Positions 27,205-36,770 are shown, numbered from the stretch's first letter. The stretch: 64,000 bases of DNA from Flavobacterium sp. KACC 22763 (GCF_028736155.1 NZ_CP117879.1:4774001-4838000), one strand, 5' to 3'. Numbers and translations are program-made. Notes: generated by a model from the letters alone, not told the origin.

Positions 27205-28272
27205 TTATAACGTGTTTACGTTATTTAAATCAGCAAAAGCTTGTTCAAGTCTCGCGTTGAATGTTACTTCGCTTTCACGAACCCATTTTCTTGGATCGTA
27301 GTATTTCTTGTTTGGAGCATCTGGACCTTCTGGGTTACCAATTTGAGTTTTTAAGTACTCAATATTGTTTACCATATAATCACGGATTCCTTCAGTATAT
27401 GCAAATTGTAAATCTGTATCAATGTTCATTTTGATAACTCCGTAACCAATAGCTTCTCTAATTTCTTCAAGTGTAGAACCTGAACCTCCGTGGAAAACGA
27501 AATCAACTGGGTTGTGTCCAGTGTTGAATTTGCTTTGTACGAAATCTTGAGAGTTTTTTAAGATTTTTGGAGTTAATTTTACGTTTCCTGGTTTGTAAAC
27601 ACCGTGAACGTTTCCGAAAGCAGCAGCAATTGTAAATTTAGGGCTCACTTTAGATAATTCTTCGTAAGCGTAAGCTACCTCTTCTGGCTGAGTATATAAT
27701 TTAGAGCTATCTACGTCTGAGTTGTCAACGCCATCTTCTTCTCCACCTGTAATACCAAGTTCGATTTCTAATGTCATTCCCATTTTGCTCATTCTAGCTA
27801 AATATTCTTTGCAGATTTCGATGTTCTCTTCGATTGGCTCCTCAGACAAATCGATCATGTGAGAACTGAATAATGGTTTTCCTGTTTCTGCGAAATGTTT
27901 TTCAGAAGCATCTAATAAACCGTCAATCCAAGGTAAAAGTTTTTTTGCACAGTGGTCAGTGTGTAAGATTACAGTTGCACCGTAAGCTTCTGCCAAAGTA
28001 TGAATATGTTTTGCTCCTGCGATTCCTCCCGCGATTGCTGCTTTTTCACCTGCATTTGATAATCCTTTTCCAGCGTTGAATTGAGCTCCACCGTTAGAAA
28101 ATTGAATGATAACTGGCGCGTTAAGTTTCGCTGCAGTTTCAAGAACTCCATTAATTGTGCTTGATCCAGTAACGTTTACTGCTGGAAGAGCAAAACCCTT
28201 CTCTTTCGCATAATTAAAGATCTCTTGTACTTGATCTCCTGTAGCTACTCCTGGTTTAATGTTGTGTGCCAT
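27205..28272 (-). CDS. fbaA: Class II fructose-bisphosphate aldolase
   Basis: This zinc enzyme cleaves fructose 1,6-bisphosphate in glycolysis and makes it in gluconeogenesis. The 355-residue length is that of the class IIA enzyme. Metal and phosphate residues are visible in ATVILHTDHCAKKLLPW, SSHMIDLSEE, FGNVHGVY, VFHGGSGSTLEEI and VIKMNIDTDLQFAYTEGI. A TATTTTTG promoter element lies at 28312-28319, about 40 bases upstream. It lies just downstream of tamL on the same strand and upstream of accD. Confidence 0.97.
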   Translation of the reverse strand: MAHNIKPGVATGDQVQEIFNYAKEKGFALPAVNVTGSSTINGVLETAAKLNAPVIIQFSNGGAQFNAGKGLSNAGEKAAIAGGIAGAKHIHTLAEAYGATVILHTDHCAKKLLPWIDGLLDASEKHFAETGKPLFSSHMIDLSEEPIEENIEICKEYLARMSKMGMTLEIELGITGGEEDGVDNSDVDSSKLYTQPEEVAYAYEELSKVSPKFTIAAAFGNVHGVYKPGNVKLTPKILKNSQDFVQSKFNTGHNPVDFVFHGGSGSTLEEIREAIGYGVIKMNIDTDLQFAYTEGIRDYMVNNIEYLKTQIGNPEGPDAPNKKYYDPRKWVRESEVTFNARLEQAFADLNNVNTL

Positions 28273-28311
28273 TTTAATTTTTTTTTATAGTTGTTTTTAG
28301 TTTTTAGGTTG

Positions 28312-28319
28312 CAAAAATA
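28312..28319 (-). promoter_or_regulatory. -7 element of fbaA
   Basis: TATTTTTG on the minus strand matches TAnnTTTG, about 40 bases before the start codon. Confidence 0.5.
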
Positions 28320-28333
28320 AGAATTAATTAGCA

Positions 28334-30907
28334 TTAGAATGGATAATTTATACCAAAATTTAAAACGGAGTGTCCAAAATTGTATTCTTTAAACCACCTG
28401 TCTCCCTTCTCATGTGCTGGATTATAAGTCTTAAAGCCTAAATCTAAACGAATCACAAAAAAGCTTAAATCGTATCTTAAACCGAATCCTGTACCTAAAG
28501 CAATTTCAGCTAAATCGTTTAAGTTGTCGAATCTTGCTTTCGGATCTATCACATTATCGAGCACATTCCAGATATTTCCGGCATCTGCAAAGAATGCTCC
28601 TTTTACATCTCCAAAAACTTTGAAACGAAATTCGGCACTCGCTGCAATTTTCATATTGGCCTCGTTAAAGTCGTTTACGGCATTTGTGCTTCCTGGCCCT
28701 AAAGCATAAGGTTGCCAAGCACGGTTATCATTGGAACCTCCGCCATAATAACTTCGTGAAAACGGGATGTAGTTTGAATTTCCAAACGGAATTGCGATTC
28801 CAAAGAAGCTTCTCACCGCCAGAACTTTCTCTTTTCCAAAATCCCAGTGTTTGATATAATCAAATTCGGTTTTTATATATTCTGAATATTCTAGATTAAA
28901 AATCTCGTAATTGCCTTTTGCATTTTTTTGAAGATTTCCAACCTCAGAAATTAATGACAATAGTGTTCCTGCCGACTCAATTTTGGTTCTAAATTGATAG
29001 AAATTGTTATCTGCCAGATCTTTTTTAGTTGTTTTAGTGAAAGAAAAACTTGTTGCAAGGATAAAATCATTTTCGGTCAAACGAACTCTTCTTTCCTCAA
29101 TACTTTCAACTTCTTGATATTGCGGATTGTCTGGAGTCAAGGCTGTTTTTCCGGTCAACACATCATTCGTAAATCCAGTTGTTCCTTTAGGTATGGTAAG
29201 GTCTTTTCTAGCTTGTTCCTCTGTTGTGGTTCCCCAGTTGAGAGGATCCACATTGTAATCTTTTCCAATAAAATTCAAATCATCATAAGATGAAGTGTAT
29301 ACATTAAAGTAATTGTCAGGATTTAAGTTACGGACAAACTGCGCATTTAATAATTCGAATTTTGCCGTATTATGACGTTTTGGTGTCCAGTTGTATGAGA
29401 TACCTCCTGTAAAATTTTCTTTATCCAAACCAATATTTCGCTGTTTTGAAAAACCAGAAGTAATAGAGGTGTAGGGGATCATACTTTTGGGGATAATTTT
29501 TTCTGTTCCAAACGGTAGTAAAATTCTTGGAAAGTTTAGTTTCATATCCAAACCATACTCAGAAACATTAAAGAAATTATTGTTAGGGTTGGCCATATCT
29601 CTGGAAGATCCGATGTTTAAACGGGCAGAAATTTCAAGAGTTTCGGCACGGTTAAATACATTACGAATAGTTTCAGAAACACTGGCTCCAATTCCGAAAT
29701 CTTGAATATTAGAGTGTGTTAAGTCAAGTGTTGCTCCAAAACTGTATTTTTTTCTTGGAGTCAAATAAACATTGGCAATAAGAGATTGAGCCGTAGAATC
29801 TCTTTTGTCTACTTCATATTGGATTGATGGATAGTTGAAAATCCTTAAATTATTTAAATATCGAGAAGATAGAGTGGTTCTAAAATCAGCAAAAGTGCTT
29901 CCTTTTGTAATGAAGATAGCGTCGGTTATCGCACGGGGTCTATATTTTAATGTCTTGTAACTGTAAAGATTAAAGTTGTTGTATGTTACACTGTCAGTTG
30001 GTTTTTTCTTAGAATTTGCAGCAGAATAATCTGTGTAAATGTTTACATCGCTAATTTTGTACAATTTAAAAGGTTCAGTACGGCTTGAATCTCTATCTTG
30101 AATTGTGTTGTTGTTTATTATCAAAGTGACATCAGCTTTTGCTTTTTTACCAATGGTATCAATGTCAAAAGTTACATAAGTAGGTTGAAAGTAATAAGCA
30201 CCATGATTTCTGAAATATGTTGTGATACGGTTTTTCTCTTCTTCAAAATCAGTAGTTTTATATTGATTTCCAGATTTTAATAAAGAAGGTTCATTATTAG
30301 TTCTATATAATGAGTCTAATGCAGGAGTCATTATTTTGGTTCTAATAGTATCTAACTTGTAAGCCGGTCCTGTAGTGATATTATAATTAATTGCAGCTCT
30401 CTTTTTTCCAACAGTATCAATAGTATAATCGGTTTGGACATTAAAAAAACCATTATTGAAATAATAGTATTTTAATCGAAGCAATGATTTTTTAGCCTTA
30501 GAAGTGTCAATTATTACTGGAGGTTCACCAGTATTTTTTAGAAACTCATGAATTCCTTTGTAATAAAAAGATTGTCCAAGACGGTCGACTTGTTTTGCAG
30601 AGAATATCTTAGACATGCGCTCATACTTTCCGGGATTGTTTTTAAATTTGGCCTGATAAGTAGAATCTGGATTTAAATTTGCTAAATTGTATAAATTTAG
30701 TCGAAGCTTATAACCTAATAATTTACCATTTGGTTTTTGGTACATCTGATTAGAAGCTGTCTCATCGTTTGTCGATTTTCCGTTAACTATAATATTATTT
30801 TTTACAAGAAGATTTTTTCCATCGGGAACTCTTTTTACGGCATTACAAGCGCAAATTAATATTGCAATTAGAAGAAATGCTATTATTTTTGTGGAATTAT
30901 TTTTCAA
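28334..30907 (-). CDS. tamL: TamL, lipid-anchored TamA/BamA-family outer-membrane protein
   Basis: The 857-residue protein begins at a TTG (30907) with a lipoprotein signal (FLLIAILICACNAVKRVPDG), so its N-terminus should be lipid-anchored. This is the hallmark of TamL, the Bacteroidota relative of TamA. POTRA-like repeats fill about residues 30-400 (LKYYYFNNGFFNVQTDYTID, TYFRNHGAYYFQPTYVTFDI). The Omp85 barrel follows with YYGGGSNDNRAWQPYALGPG, the substrate-loop motif region. It probably helps insert outer-membrane proteins. A TACTTTTG element at 30928-30935 is its likely promoter. The methyltransferase gene diverges from it, with overlapping 5' regions. Confidence 0.88.
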   Translation of the reverse strand: MKNNSTKIIAFLLIAILICACNAVKRVPDGKNLLVKNNIIVNGKSTNDETASNQMYQKPNGKLLGYKLRLNLYNLANLNPDSTYQAKFKNNPGKYERMSKIFSAKQVDRLGQSFYYKGIHEFLKNTGEPPVIIDTSKAKKSLLRLKYYYFNNGFFNVQTDYTIDTVGKKRAAINYNITTGPAYKLDTIRTKIMTPALDSLYRTNNEPSLLKSGNQYKTTDFEEEKNRITTYFRNHGAYYFQPTYVTFDIDTIGKKAKADVTLIINNNTIQDRDSSRTEPFKLYKISDVNIYTDYSAANSKKKPTDSVTYNNFNLYSYKTLKYRPRAITDAIFITKGSTFADFRTTLSSRYLNNLRIFNYPSIQYEVDKRDSTAQSLIANVYLTPRKKYSFGATLDLTHSNIQDFGIGASVSETIRNVFNRAETLEISARLNIGSSRDMANPNNNFFNVSEYGLDMKLNFPRILLPFGTEKIIPKSMIPYTSITSGFSKQRNIGLDKENFTGGISYNWTPKRHNTAKFELLNAQFVRNLNPDNYFNVYTSSYDDLNFIGKDYNVDPLNWGTTTEEQARKDLTIPKGTTGFTNDVLTGKTALTPDNPQYQEVESIEERRVRLTENDFILATSFSFTKTTKKDLADNNFYQFRTKIESAGTLLSLISEVGNLQKNAKGNYEIFNLEYSEYIKTEFDYIKHWDFGKEKVLAVRSFFGIAIPFGNSNYIPFSRSYYGGGSNDNRAWQPYALGPGSTNAVNDFNEANMKIAASAEFRFKVFGDVKGAFFADAGNIWNVLDNVIDPKARFDNLNDLAEIALGTGFGLRYDLSFFVIRLDLGFKTYNPAHEKGDRWFKEYNFGHSVLNFGINYPF

Positions 30908-30935
30908 GTGTTATTTAATATTTAATTCAAAAGTA
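30884..30935. promoter_or_regulatory. Divergent promoter region of tamL and the RNA methyltransferase
   Basis: TATTTTTG on the plus strand (30884-30891) and TACTTTTG on the minus strand (30928-30935) both match TAnnTTTG. The plus-strand element overlaps the first in-frame codon at 30891, which supports the later methyltransferase start at 30945. Confidence 0.5.
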
Positions 30936-30944
30936 CATTATTTT

Positions 30945-31673
30945 ATGGTTAGTAAAAACCAAATAAAACTAATATCAGGCTTGCATCAAAAAAAGCAGCG
31001 TTTTGCTAATCAGCTATTTTTTGCTGAGGGAGTAAAAGTAATTCAAGAATTGCTGCAATCCAATTTTGAATTAGAACATTTATACACCACGTTGAATGAT
31101 TTTCAAGCGGTTCACACCTCAAAACGCACTCTTATTAATGAACAAGAACTGAAAAAAATAAGTGCTTTGTCGACTCCAAATTCTTGTTTGGCAGTTTTTA
31201 AAATTCCAGCCGAAAAAGAAATAATCGATTCGGGCTTAATTTTAGCTTTAGACGACATCAGAGACCCAGGAAATCTAGGCACTATTTTACGTCTTTGCGA
31301 TTGGTTTGGTATTAAGCAGATTGTCTGTTCTAAAGAAACAGTAGATATTTATAATCCAAAAGTGGTACAAGCTACAATGGGATCTATTACCAGAGTAAAT
31401 GTAAGCTATGTTGATTTAAAACTTTTTCTTGCTCAAACTAAACTGCCTGTTTTTGGAACCTTTATGGACGGAGAAAATATTTACCAATCAAAACTGCCTC
31501 AGGATGGAATCATTATTATGGGTAATGAAGCCAATGGGATTTCAGAAGAGATTGAAAAAACTGTAACCAGCCGTCTTACAATTCCTAGATTTGGAGAGCT
31601 TCAAAAAACCGAAAGTTTAAATGTCGCTACCGCAACAGCAATTATTCTTAGTGAATTTAAACGAAATAGTTGA
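30945..31673 (+). CDS. TrmH/SpoU-family RNA 2'-O-methyltransferase
   Basis: The start MVSKNQIKLISGLHQKKQR at 30945 is chosen because the upstream in-frame codon coincides with the promoter element. The 242-residue protein has an N-terminal substrate-binding domain (QLFFAEGVKVIQELL). A SPOUT domain follows with all three motifs: ALDDIRDPGNLGTILRLCDW, IMGNEANGISEEI and TIPRFGELQKTESLNVATA. It methylates the 2'-OH of a ribose in rRNA or tRNA using SAM. The RNA target cannot be told from sequence; RlmB-like 23S activity is possible. Confidence 0.92.
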   Translation: MVSKNQIKLISGLHQKKQRFANQLFFAEGVKVIQELLQSNFELEHLYTTLNDFQAVHTSKRTLINEQELKKISALSTPNSCLAVFKIPAEKEIIDSGLILALDDIRDPGNLGTILRLCDWFGIKQIVCSKETVDIYNPKVVQATMGSITRVNVSYVDLKLFLAQTKLPVFGTFMDGENIYQSKLPQDGIIIMGNEANGISEEIEKTVTSRLTIPRFGELQKTESLNVATATAIILSEFKRNS

Positions 31674-31682
31674 TACTTTGTT

Positions 31683-32393
31683 TTAATGAAAAGTGAAATT
31701 TATTAAAAGTGCCCTAGATTTCATCGAATCAATGTTTCCTGTCCATGGGCTGTCTGGAGTATTGTCCCTAATAAGTTCATCTGTTATACCAAACATTCCT
31801 CTAACAGAAGGAGAGAAGATAAAGTATTCGGTAAAAATATCAATTCCTAAACCTAATTCGTAAGCAGCAGTCCATTGTTTTACTCTAAATTTCTGCTCAA
31901 AGTTATCGTCTTTAGATTTGGCGTTACTAGATAAATTTAAAGTTGTAGACATACCGCCAACCAAGTATGGGCGTATGTTTCCTGTACGCAAGGCAGAAAA
32001 TTTCAATAACAAAGGAAAGTGAATGTAAGTACTGTTTACTTCTCTCAAATAATCACTTTCTTTGTTGCTTATACCAGGAAAATAAAGATCACGTTTGGTA
32101 TAATACAAGCCTGGTTCAAAGCGCAGGTTGATATATTCTTGAAGTCTTAAGTCGGCTACAACCCCCACATTAAAACCAGTTGTTTTTTTAACCTGAATAT
32201 CTTCCTTTACGGGAGTTTTGTAATCAAACTTAAAGTCAAAACTATTAAAACCTAGATAGTAGCCAAAGTAAATACGCTGCTTTTGCCAGTTTTCAAGATT
32301 GATAATAGGATCTTTGCTAAACATGTTTTTAGCAAATTGCGAATGTCCTTTTGTCGTTAAGACCAATAAAAATAAGATTACAACTTTTTTCAT
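31683..32393 (-). CDS. porT: PorT-family type IX secretion / gliding protein
   Basis: The start MKKVVILFLLVLTTKGHSQ at 32393 gives a clean signal peptide. Upstream in-frame ATG codons lie inside ubiE. The 236-residue protein is a small outer-membrane barrel. Features are QKQRIYFGYYLGFNSFDFKF, FNVGVVADLRLQEYINLRFE, YIHFPLLLKFSALR and the final beta strands. PorT (SprT in F. johnsoniae) is required for type IX secretion and gliding, and its gene characteristically lies next to ubiE, as here. The gap to the ubiE stop is one base, so it is probably co-translated. Confidence 0.85.
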   Translation of the reverse strand: MKKVVILFLLVLTTKGHSQFAKNMFSKDPIINLENWQKQRIYFGYYLGFNSFDFKFDYKTPVKEDIQVKKTTGFNVGVVADLRLQEYINLRFEPGLYYTKRDLYFPGISNKESDYLREVNSTYIHFPLLLKFSALRTGNIRPYLVGGMSTTLNLSSNAKSKDDNFEQKFRVKQWTAAYELGLGIDIFTEYFIFSPSVRGMFGITDELIRDNTPDSPWTGNIDSMKSRALLINFTFH

Positions 32394-32394
32394 A

Positions 32395-33126
32395 CTATTT
32401 TTTAGATGCAGAATAAATTGTTGCGACACCAAAAGTTTGAGGCATAGCCACAACATCTATAAACCCAGTTTTTCTTAAAATATTGTTTAAGGCTTCTCCA
32501 TAAGGAAAAGCAGCGGCTGATTCAGACAAATAGCCATAAGCATCATTATCTTTAGAAAATAATTTTCCAATTAACGGAAGTATATTTTTACTGTAGAAAT
32601 TGTAGCCTTGTTTATAAGGAAATTTATCTGGAACAGAAGTTTCTAATATAACAAAAACGCCATTTGGTTTTAAAACTCTTAAGATTTCTGAAAAACCTTT
32701 TTCTAGGTTTTCAAAATTTCTTACGCCAAAACCAACTGTGATTGCGTCAAAATAATTGTCCTCAAACGGCATGTTTTCAGAATCTCCCAAAACTAGTTCA
32801 ATTACATTTGAAAGCTTTTTTTCTTCTACTTTCTTTTTTCCTACTTCTAGCATTCCCGCAGAAATATCTAGGCCAATAATTTTTTCGGCATTAGTTTGTG
32901 AAAGTAAAATGGCCAAGTCGCCAGTTCCAGTTGCAATATCAAGAATAACTTTTGGTTTTTTGTCTGATACTATTTTTAATACTTTTTTGCGCCATTTAAC
33001 ATCAATTCCAAAAGAAATTACACGATTCAAATTATCGTAATTCCCTGAAATGGTGTCAAACATTTGGGTTACCTGCTCTTTTTTACCTAAAGAAGAGTCT
33101 TTATACGGAGTTATTTTTTCAGACAT
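32395..33126 (-). CDS. ubiE: Demethylmenaquinone methyltransferase
   Basis: UbiE/MenG methylates demethylmenaquinone with SAM, the last step of menaquinone synthesis. I choose [19 protein letters not shown] at 33126. A TATATTTG promoter element lies at 33141-33148, inside the longer frame. The 243-residue protein shows [20 protein letters not shown], the SAM site [35 protein letters not shown] and [13 protein letters not shown]. It leads a two-gene unit with porT. Confidence 0.96.
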   Translation of the reverse strand: MSEKITPYKDSSLGKKEQVTQMFDTISGNYDNLNRVISFGIDVKWRKKVLKIVSDKKPKVILDIATGTGDLAILLSQTNAEKIIGLDISAGMLEVGKKKVEEKKLSNVIELVLGDSENMPFEDNYFDAITVGFGVRNFENLEKGFSEILRVLKPNGVFVILETSVPDKFPYKQGYNFYSKNILPLIGKLFSKDNDAYGYLSESAAAFPYGEALNNILRKTGFIDVVAMPQTFGVATIYSASKK

Positions 33127-33140
33127 TTTTTTTATTTGGG

Positions 33141-33148
33141 CAAATATA
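33141..33148 (-). promoter_or_regulatory. -7 element of ubiE
   Basis: TATATTTG on the minus strand matches TAnnTTTG, 14 bases before the chosen start codon. Confidence 0.55.
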
Positions 33149-33662
33149 AACAATCTAGTTTAACTGTAATTGAGTTTTTTAATTTGTAAAATAAATGTTT
33201 GGAAGGATTTATTTTAAAACAGATTTTGCATCCCTAAATCTAGGTATTTTATTAAAATCCCCAAATCTTGGTATTGTCTAATAGCGCTATTATGAGCAAC
33301 TTTGTCAAAGTAAAAATGATTAAAGTTTTAATGATTGATTATGTCGCTATGACTTAAACAGATGATTGCTTTTTTTTGTGCTGGTAATTCATTTGTTCAT
33401 GAAAGGGTTTTGAAAGTATTGTTCTTGGGGGGAAATACTATATTTAAGCGCAAAGTACGTTCTTAGGATTAAATTTGTTTTTGGAAATTTTAATTTTCTG
33501 CCTTTAATATCTTAGTGGTATTTGTTATTAGAGGCGTTTGAGGCTTGGGTCTCAAATAACATTAAATGTTATTCAGTTTTACAGATGTTTCTCAACATTT
33601 GTGATTTTTTTTAAAACAAAATTCTTCTTGAGCGAGTTAGGCTTCAAAAATCAATTATTTAA
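33149..33662. other. Long spacer with repeats but no gene
   Basis: No convincing gene or RNA is present in about 510 bases. Two features stand out. TCCCTAAATCTAGGTATT (33231-33248) is repeated with two changes at 33258-33275, 27 bases apart. AATAACATT and AATGTTATT (33555-33573) are a perfect 9-bp inverted repeat with a single central base. Both look like protein-binding sites or remnants of a lost gene, but nothing nearby shows which. Confidence 0.5.
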
Positions 33663-33690
33663 AAACATCCTCCCTAAAAAGAGGATGTTT
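33663..33690 (-). terminator. folA terminator
   Basis: AAACATCCTC and GAGGATGTTT pair perfectly over ten bases around an eight-base loop, just past the folA stop. Confidence 0.8.
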
Positions 33691-33695
33691 TTTAT

Positions 33696-34178
33696 TTATT
33701 TTCTAATGTAAGTTTCATACGTATAATCATAAAGGTGTTTTTCATCTTTATAATTTTCTTCGGCTTCTACCAAAACCCATTCGCTTTTATTGATTTTTGG
33801 AAAAAAAGCATCGGCATCAAACGAATGATGAACCTTAGTTAACTCAATAATATCAGTAAACGGAAGAGCAAGATTGTAAATTTCGCCACCACCAATAACA
33901 TAGCTGTCATCATTCTCAGGGCACAGAGCAATTGCTTTTTCGATACTATCTACTACAATGCATCCTTCTGGTTTGTAATTTTCTTGACGGGAAATTACAA
34001 TATGAACGCGGTCTGGTAAAGGTTTTGGGAAACTTTCAAAAGTTTTTCTTCCCATAATGATATGGTGACCAGTAGTAAGCGATTTAAATCTTTTAAAATC
34101 ATTTGGCAAATGCCATACTAATTCGTTGTTTTTTCCAAGCGCATTATTTTCGGCTGCAGCCGCTATCATTATAATCAT
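33696..34178 (-). CDS. folA: Dihydrofolate reductase
   Basis: DHFR reduces dihydrofolate to tetrahydrofolate with NADPH. The 160-residue protein has the classical motifs AENNALGKNNELVWHLPNDF, HHIIMGRKTFESFP, the Asn/Asp-type IVISRQ strand and YVIGGGEIYNLALPF. It sits with thyA 1.5 kb away, although intervening genes and strands show they are not one operon. The 2TM gene immediately upstream is only 11 bases away and probably co-transcribed. Confidence 0.97.
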   Translation of the reverse strand: MIIMIAAAAENNALGKNNELVWHLPNDFKRFKSLTTGHHIIMGRKTFESFPKPLPDRVHIVISRQENYKPEGCIVVDSIEKAIALCPENDDSYVIGGGEIYNLALPFTDIIELTKVHHSFDADAFFPKINKSEWVLVEAEENYKDEKHLYDYTYETYIRK

Positions 34179-34189
34179 GGTATGCTTAA

Positions 34190-34534
34190 CTAATTTTTAT
34201 TTTCATTCTCTTCGTTGATAGAAGATTCAAGCTGACTGATTCTCTTTTGCTGTAAAGCAACTAATCGGTCAATTTGTTCTCTTTCCCATTTTTTATTCAT
34301 AAAACGGTCGGTTATATACACTTTTATAAAATGCAGAATAAAAAGGAAAAGCCAGATGGTAATACCCCAGATGCACCAGTTTTGACTTGTGCCTTCTCCG
34401 AAACCAAAAAATCTATTGGCAATAAATAAAAATAAACTTCCAAGTAGGAAAAGAACAAAATGAAAATATAAAACCTTTTTTTGTCTTAATCGGCGTCTAG
34501 CGTATTCGTATTGTTCGTGTACTTCTTTTTCCAT
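34190..34534 (-). CDS. 2TM domain-containing membrane protein
   Basis: The 114-residue protein matches the 2TM domain family. A basic N-terminus (YEYARRRLRQKKVLYFHFVL) leads into one membrane segment, then a short loop (GEGTSQNWCIWGITIWLF) and a second segment. A cytoplasmic tail with a short coiled coil (EREQIDRLVALQQKRISQLE) ends the protein. In related bacteria the domain occurs alone or fused to LytTR regulators. The function is unknown. It is 11 bases upstream of folA on the same strand. Confidence 0.85.
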   Translation of the reverse strand: MEKEVHEQYEYARRRLRQKKVLYFHFVLFLLGSLFLFIANRFFGFGEGTSQNWCIWGITIWLFLFILHFIKVYITDRFMNKKWEREQIDRLVALQQKRISQLESSINEENENKN

Positions 34535-34773
34535 AAGATAAAAATGAGATCATAAAGTTAAAATTTATTTTCGAAAGACAATATTTTGGGTATAGAATAT
34601 TTACTTTTTAGTAATCTAATAATTTGAAAAACAAAATTTTAACCACTTTAAATTACCAATAAAGCGAAAAAAATATATTGTTTTTGGTATTATCATAAAT
34701 CGGTTCTGGAGGTAGTTAGTGTTTCGTTGAATTTAATTAATTTTAGATGTATAAATCTAAAAACGAAATAGTT

Positions 34774-35070
34774 ATGTCTTTGAAAAAACAATTTATCAAA
34801 ACGAAGCCGGTTGTTAAAGTTACATTTTCAATAGATGCCAAAGATGCTGATTCGGCAGCGGTGGTTGGAGATTTTAATAACTGGGATGCCTCGGAAGGAG
34901 CTTTAAGCAAGTTAAAAAACGGAACATTTAAAGCAACTTACGATTTGGTGAAAGATGCAATCTATGAATTTAAGTATCTGATTGACGGGAATTATGTTAA
35001 TGATCCTGAAGCCGATTCTTATAAATGGAATGATTACGCTGGAAGTGAAAACAGTGTTTTAGTTGTATAA
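34774..35070 (+). CDS. Small glycogen-binding-like (CBM48/isoamylase early-set) protein
   Basis: I choose MSLKKQFIKTKPVVKV at 34774; a codon nine residues earlier adds nothing conserved. The 98-residue protein is a single CBM48/AMPK-type domain. Its motifs are VVGDFNNWDASEGALSKLKN, TYDLVKDAIYEFKYLIDGNY and YKWNDYAGSENSVLVV, including the Trp that stacks on sugar rings. No catalytic domain is attached. It may bind an alpha-glucan or act in signalling. It stands alone with its own terminator. Confidence 0.88.
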   Translation: MSLKKQFIKTKPVVKVTFSIDAKDADSAAVVGDFNNWDASEGALSKLKNGTFKATYDLVKDAIYEFKYLIDGNYVNDPEADSYKWNDYAGSENSVLVV

Positions 35071-35072
35071 AA

Positions 35073-35104
35073 AAATCCGCTTAAATTTTTAAGCGGATTT
35101 TTTT
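35073..35104. terminator. Terminator shared by the CBM48 gene and thyA
   Basis: AAATCCGCTTAAA and TTTAAGCGGATTT are a perfect 13-bp inverted repeat with a T-run on each side, so it can serve both convergent genes. Confidence 0.9.
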
Positions 35105-35108
35105 ATTT

Positions 35109-35960
35109 TTATACAGCAACACTTCCTTTTATGGCAGGGTGTGGATCGTAATCTACAAGTGTGAAATCATTAAAATCAAAATCAAAAATGTTTTTAATCT
35201 CTGGATTTAAAATCATTTTTGGTAGTGGTTTTGGTTCACGCGTTAATTGCAGTTCCAATTGTTCAAAATGATTATTGTAAATATGTGCGTCACCAAACGT
35301 GTGAATAAATTCGCCTGGTTCTAAGTCGCATACTTGTGCAATCATCATGGTCAACAATGCGTACGAAGCAATGTTAAAAGGCACTCCTAAAAAGATATCG
35401 GCACTTCGCTGATACAATTGGCATGAAAGTTTTCCTTTTGTTTCGCCTTTTTCAGGATCTGGACTTGCTACGTAAAACTGAAAAAATGCATGACAAGGAG
35501 GTAAGGCCGCTTTGTTATTGGCTACATTTTCCTCAAAAGATTTTTTAGTATCTGGCAAAACCGAAGGATTCCACGCAGAAACTAGCATTCTTCTGCTGTT
35601 CGGATTTGTTTTTAATTCAGTAATTAATTCAGAAATCTGATCAATTTCTTCGCTATTCCAGTTGCGCCATTGATGCCCATAAACGGGCCCTAAGTCGCCA
35701 TTAGAATCGGCCCATTCATCCCAAATTTTCACTCCGTTTTCCTGAAGATATTTAATATTGGTATCGCCTTTTAAAAACCAAAGCAATTCGTAAATGATGG
35801 ATTTTAAATGTAGTTTTTTGGTTGTAACCATCGGGAAACCTTCACTTAAATCAAAACGCATCTGGTAGCCAAAAACGCTTTTAGTTCCTGTTCCGGTACG
35901 GTCTCCTTTTTGATTGCCGTTTTCTAAAACGTGTTTTACTAAATCTAAGTATTGTTTCAT
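35109..35960 (-). CDS. thyA: Thymidylate synthase (ThyA type)
   Basis: ThyA makes dTMP from dUMP with methylenetetrahydrofolate. The 283-residue protein carries [30 protein letters not shown], the catalytic cysteine in [13 protein letters not shown], then [20 protein letters not shown] and [13 protein letters not shown]. Compared with the 264-residue E. coli enzyme it has short insertions before the catalytic loop ([11 protein letters not shown]) and after it ([10 protein letters not shown]). DHFR, its folate partner, is encoded nearby. Confidence 0.98.
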   Translation of the reverse strand: MKQYLDLVKHVLENGNQKGDRTGTGTKSVFGYQMRFDLSEGFPMVTTKKLHLKSIIYELLWFLKGDTNIKYLQENGVKIWDEWADSNGDLGPVYGHQWRNWNSEEIDQISELITELKTNPNSRRMLVSAWNPSVLPDTKKSFEENVANNKAALPPCHAFFQFYVASPDPEKGETKGKLSCQLYQRSADIFLGVPFNIASYALLTMMIAQVCDLEPGEFIHTFGDAHIYNNHFEQLELQLTREPKPLPKMILNPEIKNIFDFDFNDFTLVDYDPHPAIKGSVAV

Positions 35961-35963
35961 TTT

Positions 35964-36043
35964 GTTTAATCGTTAAATCGTGGATTTGTTTAATCGTGGA
36001 TTTGTTTAATCGATTTAACGAATAAACGGTTTAACGATTAAAC
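35964..36043. repeat. Repeats in the spacer upstream of thyA
   Basis: GTTTAATCGT(GG)ATTT-type units occur three times in tandem. The first, GTTTAATCGTTAAAT (35964-35978), is inverted at 36029-36043 (GTTTAACGATTAAAC), so the spacer could form a hairpin in the thyA leader. Confidence 0.65.
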
Positions 36044-36049
36044 ATATAT

Positions 36050-36673
36050 TTATCTTCTAGAGATTTCGTCTCTAATTTTTGCTGCTTTTTCGTAATCTTC
36101 TTGAGAAACGGCTTGGTCTAAAAGCTCGTTTAATTCTTGTAAAGAATGTTTTGCGTAAACGTCTCCAGATTGGTTGCTTTCTTCTTCGTGTCCAAAAGTT
36201 TCAGGATTTGAAAGGACATCGTCTATTTCTTGAGCTCCAGAATCTGTTTCGGCAGTATTTGATTTTAAATAAATTCCAGCTTTATCCAGAATGTTTTTAT
36301 AAGTAAAAATAGGAGCATTGAAACGCAGTGCCAAAGCAATAGCATCAGAAGTTCTTGCGTCGATAATTTCTTCGATTTTATCTCTTTCGCAGATTAAGCT
36401 TGAATAGAAAACACCGTCAACTAATTTGTGAATGATAACCTGTTTTACCACGATATCAAATCTTTCGGCAAAATTTTTAAATAAATCGTGTGTTAACGGA
36501 CGTGGCGGTTTTATTTCTTTCTCTAGAGCAATAGCGATCGACTGGGCTTCAAAAGCGCCAATAACAATAGGTAATTTTCTCTCGCCGTCGACTTCATTCA
36601 AAATTAAGGCATAAGCGCCATTTTGAGTTTGACTGTATGAAATTCCTTTTATGGATAATTTTACTAGACTCAT
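36050..36673 (-). CDS. Bifunctional nuclease family protein (DUF151) with UVR motif
   Basis: I choose MSLVKLSIKGISYSQTQNG at 36673. The 207-residue protein has a BFN/DUF151 domain over residues about 1-135, with LPIVIGAFEAQSIAIALE, RPLTHDLFKNF and DARTSDAIALALRFNAPIF. A C-terminal UvrB/UvrC (UVR) motif follows (LNELLDQAVSQEDYEKAAKI). The domain takes its name from a plant nuclease, and bacterial members are widespread but poorly defined. The UVR motif suggests protein contact. It precedes thyA on the same strand. Confidence 0.88.
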   Translation of the reverse strand: MSLVKLSIKGISYSQTQNGAYALILNEVDGERKLPIVIGAFEAQSIAIALEKEIKPPRPLTHDLFKNFAERFDIVVKQVIIHKLVDGVFYSSLICERDKIEEIIDARTSDAIALALRFNAPIFTYKNILDKAGIYLKSNTAETDSGAQEIDDVLSNPETFGHEEESNQSGDVYAKHSLQELNELLDQAVSQEDYEKAAKIRDEISRR

Positions 36674-36770
36674 ATATGTTTGTAAAAAAGGCACTTAGCG
36701 CCTTATTTTAATACTATTTTGGTTTGGAAAATAAAGCTGCAATTTTAATCAAAAAATATGGAACAAAAAA

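Noticed and set aside
33364..33468. Short frame MIAFFCAGNSFVHERVL in the long spacer after ubiE
   Set aside because: No promoter, no family resemblance and length expected by chance.
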